From: G963665495 sp963677785
GTDB taxonomy: Bacteria; Desulfobacterota; Desulfovibrionia; Desulfovibrionales; Desulfovibrionaceae
Direction: 5' to 3'
Assembly: GCA_963677785.2 (NCBI GenBank)
Contig: CAXXDH010000002.1
Span: 1,025,730 to 1,089,729, forward strand
Length of the DNA: 64,000 nt
This document shows positions 33,415-42,645 of the stretch, in pieces (the stretch's first letter is position 1; every line of letters begins with the position of its first letter). The translations under genes and the position numbers were made by a program. Below the pieces are notes generated by a model. The model made no database searches. It was not told the DNA's origin and saw only the letters and a list, made by a program, of their open reading frames with translations.

Positions 33415-33627
33415 CACAGGCTCCTAAGCCGCCATGCTCATTGGCAAATGGCGCATATGCCCATAGCAGGGCTCATAACATACTCTAGAAAAAAGCTACC
33501 CGTTGTCCTGCCAGGGGTCAAGAACTTCCTGGTTATAATCAAATGCAGAAGTTATGCCATGTGAAGTGAAAAAGTGACAAGTACATGCCGCTGATGGCGG
33601 AGTTTTTTTTGATCGAAGCGAGCAATT

Positions 33628-35091
33628 CTAAAAACGGTCCAGGCGGATGTGGACGCGATTTGTTCCTTCCGAAGCATTGGCCGTATTCGTCAGATCGTTG
33701 CCGAATCCAATGGCGCGCAATCGTTCTGAGTCAATATGGTAGCGCTCCTGCAGGTAGTTTTTGACGCTTAGGGCCCGTGCCTGGGAAATACGGCGGTTTT
33801 CAATTTCCGGGAGTCCGGAGGCATGCCCTTCAATGACGATACGCATATCGGGCCTGGAACGCATCAGGCTGCCTATTTCATCGACGGCCTGTTTGGAACT
33901 TTCCTGAAGCATAGCGTTTTGAGGCTTGAAGGGAATATCAAACCGTTTGGCCAGGGGCGCAGTATTGGAGTCAATGGTTCTGTGGATTTCCAGCGAAGCA
34001 TTAAAGCGGTGTCGCGGATTTGCAGGGTCTCCCGACTTATTCAAGGTAATGGTAACGCGACGATTCAAGCAGCGTCCTTTTTCAGTAGCGTTATCGGCTA
34101 TCGGATTGCTTTGTCCGTAGCCACGCGCTTGGAGGCGGTCAGGGGAGAGGCCGTAGCTTTCCATCAAATAGCGTTTGACGGTTTCGGCACGCATTACTGA
34201 AAGGGCCAGGTTTATTTTTTCATTACCCGAATTGTCCGTATATCCGTTGATGTCTGCGACCACGTCCGGATTTTGCTGCAGATATTTTCCCAGAGCCTCG
34301 ACGTGTTGACGAATGGAGGCATCCATGTCCGTCTGGTTGGCTTCAAAATGGAGTTTGTACGGACGGTGCAGAGCGATATAGGATGTATGCGTGCTGTAGT
34401 AGCCATTCAAAACAACGTCTACCCGGCGATTTCGTTCGCGACCGCTTAGGGTCTGGTTGGAAACCAATGGTTTGGAATCCCCGTAGCCTTGAGCGGTAAT
34501 TCGCTGCTCGTCTATGCCAAACAACCGCACGAGCGTTTGTTTGATGCTTTGGGCTCGTTGATTCGAGATCCGCATATTGTCCTGTTTGTTGCCGCTGCTG
34601 TCCGTATGTCCGGCAAGGCTAATCGTTGATTGGGGATTGTTTTTGAGCAAACGGGCAAGCTGTTGAATTTTTGAATACTGTGTTTCAGAAAAATTTGTCT
34701 GGTTGCTTTGAAAGGGAATTGTTAGCGACAGAAAGAGCGATATGGGGCACCCCATAGAATCAACTGCCGTATTCCCAGGCGTTGCCGGGCATTCGTCCCG
34801 CTTGTCCAGTATGCCGTCGTGGTCGGAATCCGGATTCAAGGCGGCAATATCCGTGATATCCGTCGCAGTCTCTTCGCGCGGACAGAGTGCATGCGTTGTG
34901 TTCGAAGGCGCTCCGAAACGGTATTGACCGGCAAGTTGCTCGGGGGGCGTTTGAGGGGGGGGCGAATTTGTTGGGCGCAATTGCGAGGTGTCCGTTCTGT
35001 TGCGGACAACTTCAGGACCGTTTGGCTGGTTGATGTAACTGCAGCCGCTTACCAACACGATGCAAAAAAGAAAGGTAATTAAACGTTTCAT
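33628..35091 (-). CDS. Lipoprotein with three OmpA_C domains and a TSP3-like calcium repeat
   Basis: The 487-residue protein has a lipoprotein signal ending VSGC (Cys17). After a Pro/Thr-rich linker comes a thrombospondin type-3-like repeat (DSDHDGILDKRDECP, about 90-120), then three OmpA-like peptidoglycan-binding domains at about 125-230, 240-350 and 375-487, each starting with a beta-strand and ending in an NRRV-type motif. The first two keep the GHTD/GYTD aspartate; the third reads GHASG, so its peptidoglycan-binding Asp is missing. It probably links the outer membrane to the wall. It appears monocistronic, with a long AT-rich upstream region. Confidence 0.88.
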   Translation of the reverse strand: MKRLITFLFCIVLVSGCSYINQPNGPEVVRNRTDTSQLRPTNSPPPQTPPEQLAGQYRFGAPSNTTHALCPREETATDITDIAALNPDSDHDGILDKRDECPATPGNTAVDSMGCPISLFLSLTIPFQSNQTNFSETQYSKIQQLARLLKNNPQSTISLAGHTDSSGNKQDNMRISNQRAQSIKQTLVRLFGIDEQRITAQGYGDSKPLVSNQTLSGRERNRRVDVVLNGYYSTHTSYIALHRPYKLHFEANQTDMDASIRQHVEALGKYLQQNPDVVADINGYTDNSGNEKINLALSVMRAETVKRYLMESYGLSPDRLQARGYGQSNPIADNATEKGRCLNRRVTITLNKSGDPANPRHRFNASLEIHRTIDSNTAPLAKRFDIPFKPQNAMLQESSKQAVDEIGSLMRSRPDMRIVIEGHASGLPEIENRRISQARALSVKNYLQERYHIDSERLRAIGFGNDLTNTANASEGTNRVHIRLDRF

Positions 35092-35665
35092 TTTAATCTC
35101 CAGGTGATTTTGTGACGTTTTGCATCTTGTCAGTTTATTTTAATGATAAAAAAATTTTCTAATAATTTTAAAGCATAAAATACACTAAAAAAGTTACTAG
35201 TGAATAAAAATTAATTATAAATATCCATAGTGCACATGGATAATACACGCTGCTGGTATACGAACCAAAATATGAAATTCGTTTTTGTTACATTTTGTCA
35301 AGCATCATTTTTTTTACAAATCATTTTATGAGCATGTAATTTACTCATAATTTTTCCAGGGGAGTATACTGTATTTTTTATTTTATGCAATAGGTTCTTG
35401 AAATAATTATATCATTAAACTTTATCTAAATTTTTTTTAGAACAGTACTGATTATTATGACATGCTTGATCGTATTTGGCCTGAGATGCTGTCTCAGTCG
35501 CGTTTTGTCATTATCAGGATTGATGGAAAGAGTAGTCTTTTATTTTTTTACTAGCGTATTGAAGTTTTAGCGTGTGGCGGATATATACACACGCAAGGAT
35601 AGATCATTTTGGCAATACGCGAACACGTGTTGTTGCAACCCAGGTAAACATTGCGGAGTCGATTG
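35092..35665. other. AT-rich divergent intergenic region with several inverted repeats
   Basis: No gene is supported in this 574-bp region between two divergent lipoprotein genes. Inverted repeats that could be operators are TATCCAT-N7-ATGGATA (35222-35242) and TTATGAG-N11-CTCATAA (35326-35350). Promoters cannot be placed with confidence in such AT-rich DNA. Confidence 0.5.
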
Positions 35666-36898
35666 ATGATTTTTTCTTATACCGTGTGTTTCGTACGTAT
35701 ATTTCGTTTTCTCCTGTTTTTTTGCTTGTTTGCAATGCTGGTTACTGGTTGTGCGGTGAAAAAAGCACCACAGGCCGTCTCAAAAACAAAGGTTGTGGGA
35801 CCAGAAAAACCTGTCGCGGTAGTTCCTGCCACTCGCGTATCTCTGGCAATGGCTTTGCCCCTAACCGGACCATATGGCGGGATAGGAGAACAAATTCTGG
35901 AAGGCGCCAATGGTGCGCAGCAATTGCTCCAGGATCAGGGCTCCGGGGTGGAGGTCATTGTAATCGACACCAATGAACCTGATTATCTGGACCGGTTAGC
36001 AGCGCTTCCTGACAGTGTGTCTGTGGTGGGCGGCCCTTTGCGGCCGGATGTTTTCGAATCCATTGCGTTGAATAATCTGAATGCGAAGCATGCCTTTTTT
36101 ACCTTTATGCAAAGCCTCCCCAACAGCGTCACCGAAGGGCGCAATGCCTGGCGTTTTTTTAGCAGCCCCACGGATCAGATGCGTACGTTGATGGAATATG
36201 CCTTGAAAAATTTTGGCATCAGCAAAATGGGAGTGTTATATCCAAACGAGCCTTTTGGACGCCGGGTGGCCCAATTGTATTCCGAGGAAGCGAAAAATCT
36301 TGGTGTGACCATTGTCAACATGGCGAGTTACCCGCCGGATGATCCGTTACGTTGGAGCGACATTGTCGCCGAGTTTTTGTATGCTGGCCAAGAAAACGCG
36401 CAGGATAGTTTCCAGGCCGTTTTTTTGCCCGATGCCTGGTCGAAAGTGGAAATGCTGGTTCCATACTTTTATTATCATCAAAAGGAACACATGCTGATAA
36501 TGGGATCCACCTTGTGGGGGCAGACCTTGACCAGCGAACGCCATATAGATGCGCATAATTTTCGTTTGTCCGTGTACCCCAGTCCCTGGTGGAGCGGATC
36601 CGACACTGTTGCCGCCAGGCAATTGAACCGTTACGTCAAAGGGGAAAAAAGTATCTGGCAGGCCCTAGGTTTCGACTTCGTACGTTTTGTTGCTACACTT
36701 GGGGCATTTCCTCTGGAAGCCGACGGCAACTTTATCAACCAGCGCATTCAGGAAACGTTGCATTTTTCCTGGTGCATGGCTCCCATCACCTGGGATTATA
36801 CTGGCGTTGCCGAGCAAACCATGTTTGTGCTCACGCCCACTGCAGACGGGACGAGGCTTGCCAATACGGGCCTGTTGCGTAAGCGTCTGATGCGTTAG
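35666..36898 (+). CDS. LpoA/Peripla_BP_6-type lipoprotein, probable penicillin-binding protein activator
   Basis: The 410-residue protein starts at the ATG at 35666 (GCGGAG upstream; an in-frame TTG at 35651 is less likely). The lipoprotein signal ends MLVTGC. The rest is a bilobed periplasmic-binding fold of the ABC-type branched-chain binding class: VSLAMALPLTGPYGGIGEQI, GANGAQQLL, SVVGGPLRPDV, MGVLYPNEPFGRRVAQLY. The LpoA C-terminal domain has this fold and activates PBP1A. The convergent neighbour is a PBP1A gene, which supports that role; a solute-binding function is the alternative. A strong terminator follows. Confidence 0.75.
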   Translation: MIFSYTVCFVRIFRFLLFFCLFAMLVTGCAVKKAPQAVSKTKVVGPEKPVAVVPATRVSLAMALPLTGPYGGIGEQILEGANGAQQLLQDQGSGVEVIVIDTNEPDYLDRLAALPDSVSVVGGPLRPDVFESIALNNLNAKHAFFTFMQSLPNSVTEGRNAWRFFSSPTDQMRTLMEYALKNFGISKMGVLYPNEPFGRRVAQLYSEEAKNLGVTIVNMASYPPDDPLRWSDIVAEFLYAGQENAQDSFQAVFLPDAWSKVEMLVPYFYYHQKEHMLIMGSTLWGQTLTSERHIDAHNFRLSVYPSPWWSGSDTVAARQLNRYVKGEKSIWQALGFDFVRFVATLGAFPLEADGNFINQRIQETLHFSWCMAPITWDYTGVAEQTMFVLTPTADGTRLANTGLLRKRLMR

Positions 36899-36925
36899 CT
36901 TATTTGCTTTCTCATAACATAAAAG

Positions 36926-36968
36926 AACGGGCTGCGCAGTACGCTACTGCACAGCCCGTTTTGCTTTT
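36926..36968 (+). terminator. Strong intrinsic terminator between convergent LpoA-like and PBP1A genes
   Basis: A long stem AACGGGCTG(c)GCAGTA pairs with TACTGC(a)CAGCCCGTT around a 3-base loop, followed by TTGCTTTTT. On the minus strand the stem is followed by CTTTTATG, so it may act in both directions. Confidence 0.9.
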
Positions 36969-36993
36969 TATGCGCTGAAGACGACAAGGGAGG

Positions 36994-39369
36994 TCAGTAC
37001 AATTGCTTCAGGAGTTCCTCATTGGTGGAGGCGCTTCTCGGGCGTGCGGGCCGCGGCCTGGAATCGTTCGTTGTCAGGGAATCCTGGGACGGTAGTTGGG
37101 CCATTTGCAGCGACGGATCCGGTTGATAGGGATCATAGCTGTTGGGATCTTTCTTGTACCCGGGAACGTATTTTTTTTCGTCTCCTTGCGGCGGTGTGAA
37201 ATTCTGAATCGGATAGCTGTCTTCCACCGCCATACGGTATCCGAGCCAGATGGGTAGAGCTGCCCGAGAACCCGCTTCCGAGTGCCCCATGGGGCGGATC
37301 TGATCGAAACCTACGTAACAGGCCGTGAGCAGGTAGGGCGAAAAACCGATGAACCAGGCATCCTTTTCCTCGTTGGTGGTGCCTGTTTTTCCGGCAACCG
37401 GACGGTTGAGCACACGAGCCCGGACTCCCGTACCCCGCAAAACGACCTGCTGAAGTATGGTGGTCATTGTATAGGCATTTTGCGGTGAAATGGCCTTTAC
37501 GGCTTCGGTGCTGGAGCGAAAGATTTCTTCTCCCCAGGCTTTTTTGATGGAAAGTACGAAACGTGGTTTGACGTAACTGCCGCCCCGTGCAAAAGCGGTG
37601 TAGGCCCGAGCCAGGTTGATGGGCGTAAAAACCTGCGCCCCCAGGCAGATGGGCAGGTAGGGCGGAAATTCACCCTCCAGGCCGAGTTTCCGCGCGCGTT
37701 TGATGACATTGCGGATGCCCATGCGAGCTGCAAGGCGTACGGTGACCACATTTTTGGATTTGACGAGCGCGTTGGTCAGCGTCATGGGGCCGTTGTATTT
37801 ATTTCCATAGTTCTTGGGCGACCAGGAGCCGAAGGAAATCGGCGAATCCATGACCACGGACGTTGGCCTGAACCCGTGATCCAGAGCCGCGGAATAAACA
37901 ATGGGCTTGAACGCGGATCCTGGCTGGCGTCGCGCCTGGGTGGCCCTGTTGAATTGACTGTCGTTGAAATCAAAGCCACCGACCAGAGCGACAACATTGC
38001 CGGTTGGGGGTTCGATGGAGACCAGGGCTCCCTGAACTTTCGGCTTTTGCTGCAAGTCCAAAGAGAGGACAAGGTTTTCGGAGTCCTTTTGTCCCTTTGG
38101 CTGGAGAAAGGATCCGTGCAATGACGCCCATACCATATCCCCGGGCTTGACGATCTGGTCGGGGGAACCGCGCCAAGTCCACTTCATGCTGTCGGCAGAG
38201 ATGAATCCGTCATAGTCGCCGGCTTTGACTTTGGCTCCGGTGCTGTCCACGTCCATAACCAGAGTTTTGACCCAGTCGCCGGGCTCCAGGTCGTCCAGAT
38301 GTACCGGATTGTCCGCCAGAAAATCTTTGAATTCGGAAGGGCTCAATTTCTGGTCCACGCCTCGCCAGCCGCGGCGTTTGGTGGCGGCAGCCAACCCGTC
38401 GCGCAAGGATTTTTCAGCCGCTTTCTGGTGGTCGAGCTTCACGGCCGTATAGACATGCAGGCCGGATTCATACACGGCGTCTTCGCCGTAGCGATCCAGC
38501 TTGATGTTCTGCAGCTTCATGTTTTCTTTGGAGAGATAATCGATCAGCCAGCGCCTGACTTCCTCCATGTAGTAAGCCCCGGTTCCCCAGGAGGGTTCGG
38601 GCATGGCTTTGAATTCCAGCTGTTCCGCGACGGCCTGATTATATTCTTGCTGGGATATCCACTTCAAGGCGCGCAAACGCCCAAGCACGTACATCTGGCG
38701 TTTTCGGGCTTCATGCGGACGGTGAAAAGGGTTGTAGTTTGAGGGCGCCTTGGGTAGTCCGGCCAGCAGGGCGGATTCTGCCAAGGTCAGGTCGCAGACA
38801 TGCTTGCCGAAATAGGTCCTGGCACCTGCTTCGACTCCGTACGCCCCCGCTCCGAAAAAGGCCTGGTTCAGATAAATGGTCAGGATTTCATCTTTGGACA
38901 AGAAATTTTCAAGCTGAAAGGCCAGAATGGCTTCCTTGATTTTTCGTTCGTATTTTTTGGTGGAATCCAGAAGAATCTGTTTGATGATCTGCTGTGTAAT
39001 GGTGCTGCCCCCCTGGACAATTTCACCGCTTTTGAGATTGATCAGTGTTGCGCGAAGAATGGCGGTCAGATCAAGCCCTTCATGACTGTAGAACGAATCA
39101 TCTTCAGCGGCCAGAAAAGAAAGGACAAGGTGCTTGGGAACTTCGTCCAGGGTAACGAGAAAACGTTTTTCGCGGTAAAGATATCCCAGGATTTGTCCGT
39201 CATCCGCATAGAGGGTGGTAACAAGGTTGGGTTTGTAATCCCGGATTTTGGTAAAGCTGGGCAGGTCTTTGGCAAAATGGATATACACCCCGAGACAGCC
39301 CATGGTGAACGCCATCGCAATGGAAAGAATAAAAACGAGACCCACGGAAAGTAGATAAATTTTTCTCAT
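36994..39369 (-). CDS. mrcA: Penicillin-binding protein 1A (bifunctional transglycosylase/transpeptidase)
   Basis: The 791-residue class A PBP has an N-terminal TM anchor (about 5-28). The GT51 domain (about 55-235) contains the catalytic Glu in AAEDDSFYSHEGLD and GGSTITQQIIKQ. An OB-like insertion follows (about 330-420). The transpeptidase domain has the nucleophile in RQPGSAFKPIVYSAAL, KSKN for the second motif, and GKTGTTNEEKDAWF for the KTG motif. The tail (about 725-791) is Pro/Ser/Arg-rich and disordered. It polymerises and crosslinks peptidoglycan in the periplasm. Its convergent neighbour is a candidate lipoprotein activator. Confidence 0.96.
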   Translation of the reverse strand: MRKIYLLSVGLVFILSIAMAFTMGCLGVYIHFAKDLPSFTKIRDYKPNLVTTLYADDGQILGYLYREKRFLVTLDEVPKHLVLSFLAAEDDSFYSHEGLDLTAILRATLINLKSGEIVQGGSTITQQIIKQILLDSTKKYERKIKEAILAFQLENFLSKDEILTIYLNQAFFGAGAYGVEAGARTYFGKHVCDLTLAESALLAGLPKAPSNYNPFHRPHEARKRQMYVLGRLRALKWISQQEYNQAVAEQLEFKAMPEPSWGTGAYYMEEVRRWLIDYLSKENMKLQNIKLDRYGEDAVYESGLHVYTAVKLDHQKAAEKSLRDGLAAATKRRGWRGVDQKLSPSEFKDFLADNPVHLDDLEPGDWVKTLVMDVDSTGAKVKAGDYDGFISADSMKWTWRGSPDQIVKPGDMVWASLHGSFLQPKGQKDSENLVLSLDLQQKPKVQGALVSIEPPTGNVVALVGGFDFNDSQFNRATQARRQPGSAFKPIVYSAALDHGFRPTSVVMDSPISFGSWSPKNYGNKYNGPMTLTNALVKSKNVVTVRLAARMGIRNVIKRARKLGLEGEFPPYLPICLGAQVFTPINLARAYTAFARGGSYVKPRFVLSIKKAWGEEIFRSSTEAVKAISPQNAYTMTTILQQVVLRGTGVRARVLNRPVAGKTGTTNEEKDAWFIGFSPYLLTACYVGFDQIRPMGHSEAGSRAALPIWLGYRMAVEDSYPIQNFTPPQGDEKKYVPGYKKDPNSYDPYQPDPSLQMAQLPSQDSLTTNDSRPRPARPRSASTNEELLKQLY

Positions 39370-39616
39370 ATGCGTTCAGGCCTTCTGCCTTTTTTCCTGC
39401 ATTGCAATGATAAGACGATATACTATCAAGTAATTTAAGAATATATCAGAACGATATACCCTGCAACACTTCTTTTTCTAGACAATATCTCAAACGGTAC
39501 GGCAGTATAGTTCTCCCCGCCGATTGCTTCCGTAAAATACCTATCGTCCGCTTCCCGCGCTCCTTTATGGAGAAAAACGGGCCATACGAAAAACAGATGC
39601 AGGCGCATTCGTCAGG

Positions 39617-40990
39617 CTAGGGAATCTGTTTGAGACTTTTTTGTAAAAAAGAAAGTTTTTGTTGCAATGGGGCTAGAGCGGAACGTTGCTCCATGGAAAA
39701 TTCGTTGCGCAGAGCTGCATTTTTCTTTAGCTGCTGCGCATAGTATTCGGTCAGAGGTTGGATATGATTTTTGAATTCCGTTTTCCATTTTTTCAATTTA
39801 GCAAGTTCCATTTCTTTTTGTTTAATTTCATATTGCGATGCCAAGATAATGCTTTTTTTGCCTGTTTCGAGGGAATTTTTGATATCCAGCGAGAGCAGCG
39901 AATTCATCAATGCCTTGTCGATATCTTTCTCGGTTGCCCATGTGCCATCAGTCAAAGCAATTCGATATTGTTTTTTGGCCACCTGTTTTTCAATGGCCTC
40001 TTTTTCTTTTTTCAATTGATTGATACGGGCATCCAAATCCTTGAGCGTAACCCATCCAATGGGCAGGAGGTGCTTATATTCGTTGTTTTTAATGCTTGAT
40101 TTCAATTCACCTGAGTCCGTTTTGAGTTGTTTGTCTTTTTCTGTCAGGTTCTGCTCTGTGAACCAGCCTTCAGAGAGGCGGTTGATGCGTACGTCTCCGG
40201 TTTTGAAGCTTTGCCGTAAAGCTTTTATTTGTTCCTGCAGAGCAAGAATCTCTGCTTTAAGCTGATTTTTTGAGACATCGCCCAGACCAGGTATGGATAC
40301 AATATAGTCGCCTGCTGCAATTTGTTGCGTCACCGCGGCAATTTTTGCTTTTTGAGCAGTAATTGCCGTATCCAATTCTTTTTTGGTGACAAAGCCGAGA
40401 CCTGAAAAATAGATGCGGATGCTCCCGTCTTTCACCTTTTTTTTCAGGGCAGCGCGTTTTTCATTAATTGCGGTAATGTGTTTTTCCAATGTGTTTTTAT
40501 TGATCATCCCCAGTCCGGCGACAAAAAATTCCTTTGTTCCGGAATCTATTTCCGAGTCCATTGTTTTTTTTGTGTTGCGATGTGTATCTCGAATTTCTAG
40601 TAATTCATCCATTGTAACTCTGCCATATCCAGGAATATAAATTCTGTCGTCAAGTTCTTTGATGAGTTGCCATCCAGTCAATACAGCCAGGTTAACCCCA
40701 TCTTCCAAGGCCATGCTTTCTTCACGCGCACATTGGGCCTCCGTATCAAGGACAACTAAAGACTTTTCCAAGACCTTCTGCTCCGTATCAAACACTGAAA
40801 AACGATTTTTTACCTGGCGGTTAAGTTCTTTTTGTGCATTTTTATATACTATAAGATTATTTTTTAATGGTTGAAGTATATCGTTTTTGCTGACGGCAAA
40901 GGCAACAGTGTTGAGCGGCAGTATGAAACAGAAACAACTTAGGCTCAAAAAAAGTTTTATGAGCCGAGTAGCAGCCACAGAAGTATTCAT
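39617..40990 (-). CDS. Secreted protein with about seven 38-residue repeats; family not recognised
   Basis: The 457-residue protein starts at the ATG at 40990 (GAGGGGG 8 bp upstream; the frame opens 28 codons earlier but without support). The signal peptide ends near VAFA-VS (residue 32). Residues 33-113 look helical. From about 114 to 380 a unit of 37-40 residues repeats seven times: a short strand-turn-strand (IYIPGYGRVTMDEL, YFSGLGFVTKKELD, VSIPGLGDVSKNQL, LLPIGWVTLKDLD and so on) followed by a Lys/Glu-rich helix with heptad character. The C-terminal 75 residues are again helical and charged. It is probably periplasmic or surface-exposed. No enzymatic motif is seen. It is divergent from another secreted unknown. 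Confidence 0.8.
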   Translation of the reverse strand: MNTSVAATRLIKLFLSLSCFCFILPLNTVAFAVSKNDILQPLKNNLIVYKNAQKELNRQVKNRFSVFDTEQKVLEKSLVVLDTEAQCAREESMALEDGVNLAVLTGWQLIKELDDRIYIPGYGRVTMDELLEIRDTHRNTKKTMDSEIDSGTKEFFVAGLGMINKNTLEKHITAINEKRAALKKKVKDGSIRIYFSGLGFVTKKELDTAITAQKAKIAAVTQQIAAGDYIVSIPGLGDVSKNQLKAEILALQEQIKALRQSFKTGDVRINRLSEGWFTEQNLTEKDKQLKTDSGELKSSIKNNEYKHLLPIGWVTLKDLDARINQLKKEKEAIEKQVAKKQYRIALTDGTWATEKDIDKALMNSLLSLDIKNSLETGKKSIILASQYEIKQKEMELAKLKKWKTEFKNHIQPLTEYYAQQLKKNAALRNEFSMEQRSALAPLQQKLSFLQKSLKQIP

Positions 40991-41188
40991 CCGATCATCC
41001 CCCTCAAACCGTCTGAGAAAAACACGCCAGACTTGTCGATTCAAACTGTGATCATGCGAAAATTTACTTGACAACGGCTATAGCGAATAGAGAAAACGTA
41101 CTACAGAAATAATTAAGAGTCTAGGGTGGATAGAATTTTTGGCAGAAAAGAAAAATACGGCTAGCACCGCTATAGCTAGGTTACTCAC

Positions 41189-41599
41189 ATGAGTACTACG
41201 GGATATAAAGCGACATTTTGTTTTTTGGGGGTTTGCTGGGGATTCCTGATTCTTTTGCCTGCGGAAGGAACAAGCCAGGAATTTGATTCGTACGCGTCAT
41301 TCGCTCCGTATAAGGGCAATCAGACTCTTACTTTTCAGACTGTGCCTCCTTTTGATGAGAGGGAGTTGCGAACTTATTCTGCGCTTCCAGATCCGCAATT
41401 CGATGCACTGACTCCGTACAGAGAAGATGCATATCGTGCTTTTGGGGCAATGGGACAACCCAATGTTCAGGTAAGACAGTATGCGGAAAAAAAATTTTCC
41501 AATTTCAATACTATGACCACAATAGGAAGCCAAAGATTCAAAACGTTTTCGGAAACACCGTACACATCTTTTTCTCCCTTTGATGGTTTTCAAGAATAA
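41189..41599 (+). CDS. Small secreted aromatic-rich protein; family not recognised
   Basis: The 136-residue protein has a signal peptide (hydrophobic about 9-24, cleavage near AEG-TSQ). The mature part is rich in Phe and Tyr spaced at short intervals in a degenerate repeat: FDSYASFAPY, LRTYSALPD, FDALTPYRED, YRAFGAM, FSNFNTM, FKTFSETPY, YTSFSPFDGF. A [ST]xPY or APY turn recurs three times. Such patterns suggest a repetitive extracellular or envelope peptide rather than an enzyme. The RBS is weak (TAGG). Start codons of this gene and the divergent repeat-protein gene lie 198 bp apart, so they may share regulation. Confidence 0.65.
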   Translation: MSTTGYKATFCFLGVCWGFLILLPAEGTSQEFDSYASFAPYKGNQTLTFQTVPPFDERELRTYSALPDPQFDALTPYREDAYRAFGAMGQPNVQVRQYAEKKFSNFNTMTTIGSQRFKTFSETPYTSFSPFDGFQE

Positions 41600-42029
41600 T
41601 TTTATTAGAAATATTGAACAAGTATAACATGAAAGAAAACAGTACCCCGAAAGCTTATTTTTAGGTGCGTTTGAAAAGTAATGTTTTTATAGAAATTTCA
41701 TGTTGTTGGTGCATTTAAAGTTTGCAGTTGTGGTTCTATCTGTCACTTAATAAGTATGAAGAAAAGAAAAAATATAATTTTGTAGTATCAAAAAAAATAC
41801 TACTATGTATGCCAGCTAATTTTTGCCTGCTGCTTTCTTGAGGATGCTCTTATCATTGTTGTTTTGTTTTAATAACTATAATGTGTTGGTTGCTTCGATA
41901 TTTATATTTGCTTTTTGTGTCTGCTTCACTTACAATACAATCGTATTTGATTTCAAATTAGCAGCCAGATTTTTTTGTTGATTCGGCTGTGCTCAATAGT
42001 TTAATAAATTGCAACATACTGGTGTCATT
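41600..42029. other. AT-rich intergenic region before pyrR
   Basis: No gene is supported. An inverted repeat GTAGTAT-N8-ATACTAC lies at 41782-41803; its loop is A-rich and no clean U-tract follows. I see no PyrR-binding attenuator-like structure next to the pyrR start. Confidence 0.5.
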
Positions 42030-42563
42030 ATGAAAGATTGCAAGGATATTCTCGACCAATCCGAAATGAATGCGCTTTTCCAACAACTTGCGGAACAAGT
42101 TTACGCTGCCAATGGCGATTGCCAGAATCTTGTCTTGATCGGCATTCAACGCAGGGGGGTTGACCTGGCTACGCGTCTTAAAGATATCCTGGACCGTCGT
42201 TTGGGACGTTCCCTGCCGCTGGGACAGCTGGATATTAATTTGTACCGGGATGACTGGACTAGCCTTGATCTGCAACCGCTTATTAGCCGCACAGAAATTC
42301 CCTTTGAGATCAATGGGTTCAATGTCCTGCTTATTGACGATGTTCTTTTTACCGGCCGGACCATCAGGGCTGCCATGGAAGCCATTCTTGATTTCGGACG
42401 TCCGCGGCGCATTCAGTTGCTGGTTCTCGTCGACAGAGGGCATCGCGAGCTTCCCATTCAGCCTGATTATGTGGGGAAAACCGTAGAGACGCAGCGGGGC
42501 GAACACGTCAATGTTTACATAAAAGAACGCGACGGCAAAGACAAAGTCTGTCTGGTCGCCTAA
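42030..42563 (+). CDS. pyrR: PyrR bifunctional pyrimidine regulator/uracil phosphoribosyltransferase
   Basis: The 177-residue protein starts at the ATG at 42030; an in-frame TTG 21 bp upstream is the alternative and neither has a clear RBS. The PRTase fold is shown by LVLIGIQRRGVDLATRL and the PRPP loop VLLIDDVLFTGRTIRAA. The RPRRIQLLVLVDRGHRELPI segment is highly characteristic of PyrR. In Gram-positives PyrR binds pyr mRNA to attenuate transcription. Here no pyr genes adjoin it, so its regulatory role is open; UPRT activity is likely. Confidence 0.93.
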   Translation: MKDCKDILDQSEMNALFQQLAEQVYAANGDCQNLVLIGIQRRGVDLATRLKDILDRRLGRSLPLGQLDINLYRDDWTSLDLQPLISRTEIPFEINGFNVLLIDDVLFTGRTIRAAMEAILDFGRPRRIQLLVLVDRGHRELPIQPDYVGKTVETQRGEHVNVYIKERDGKDKVCLVA

Positions 42564-42645
42564 CAGCTAAATATCATCTCATACGAGAAGGCGGCAGTAT
42601 TCGCGCAATACAGGTTTACTCGGAGAGTAAAATAGCGGTAGCTCG

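Noticed and set aside
33425..33470. Possible sigma-54 promoter upstream of fliM
   Set aside because: The GG to GC spacing is 14-15 bp instead of 10.
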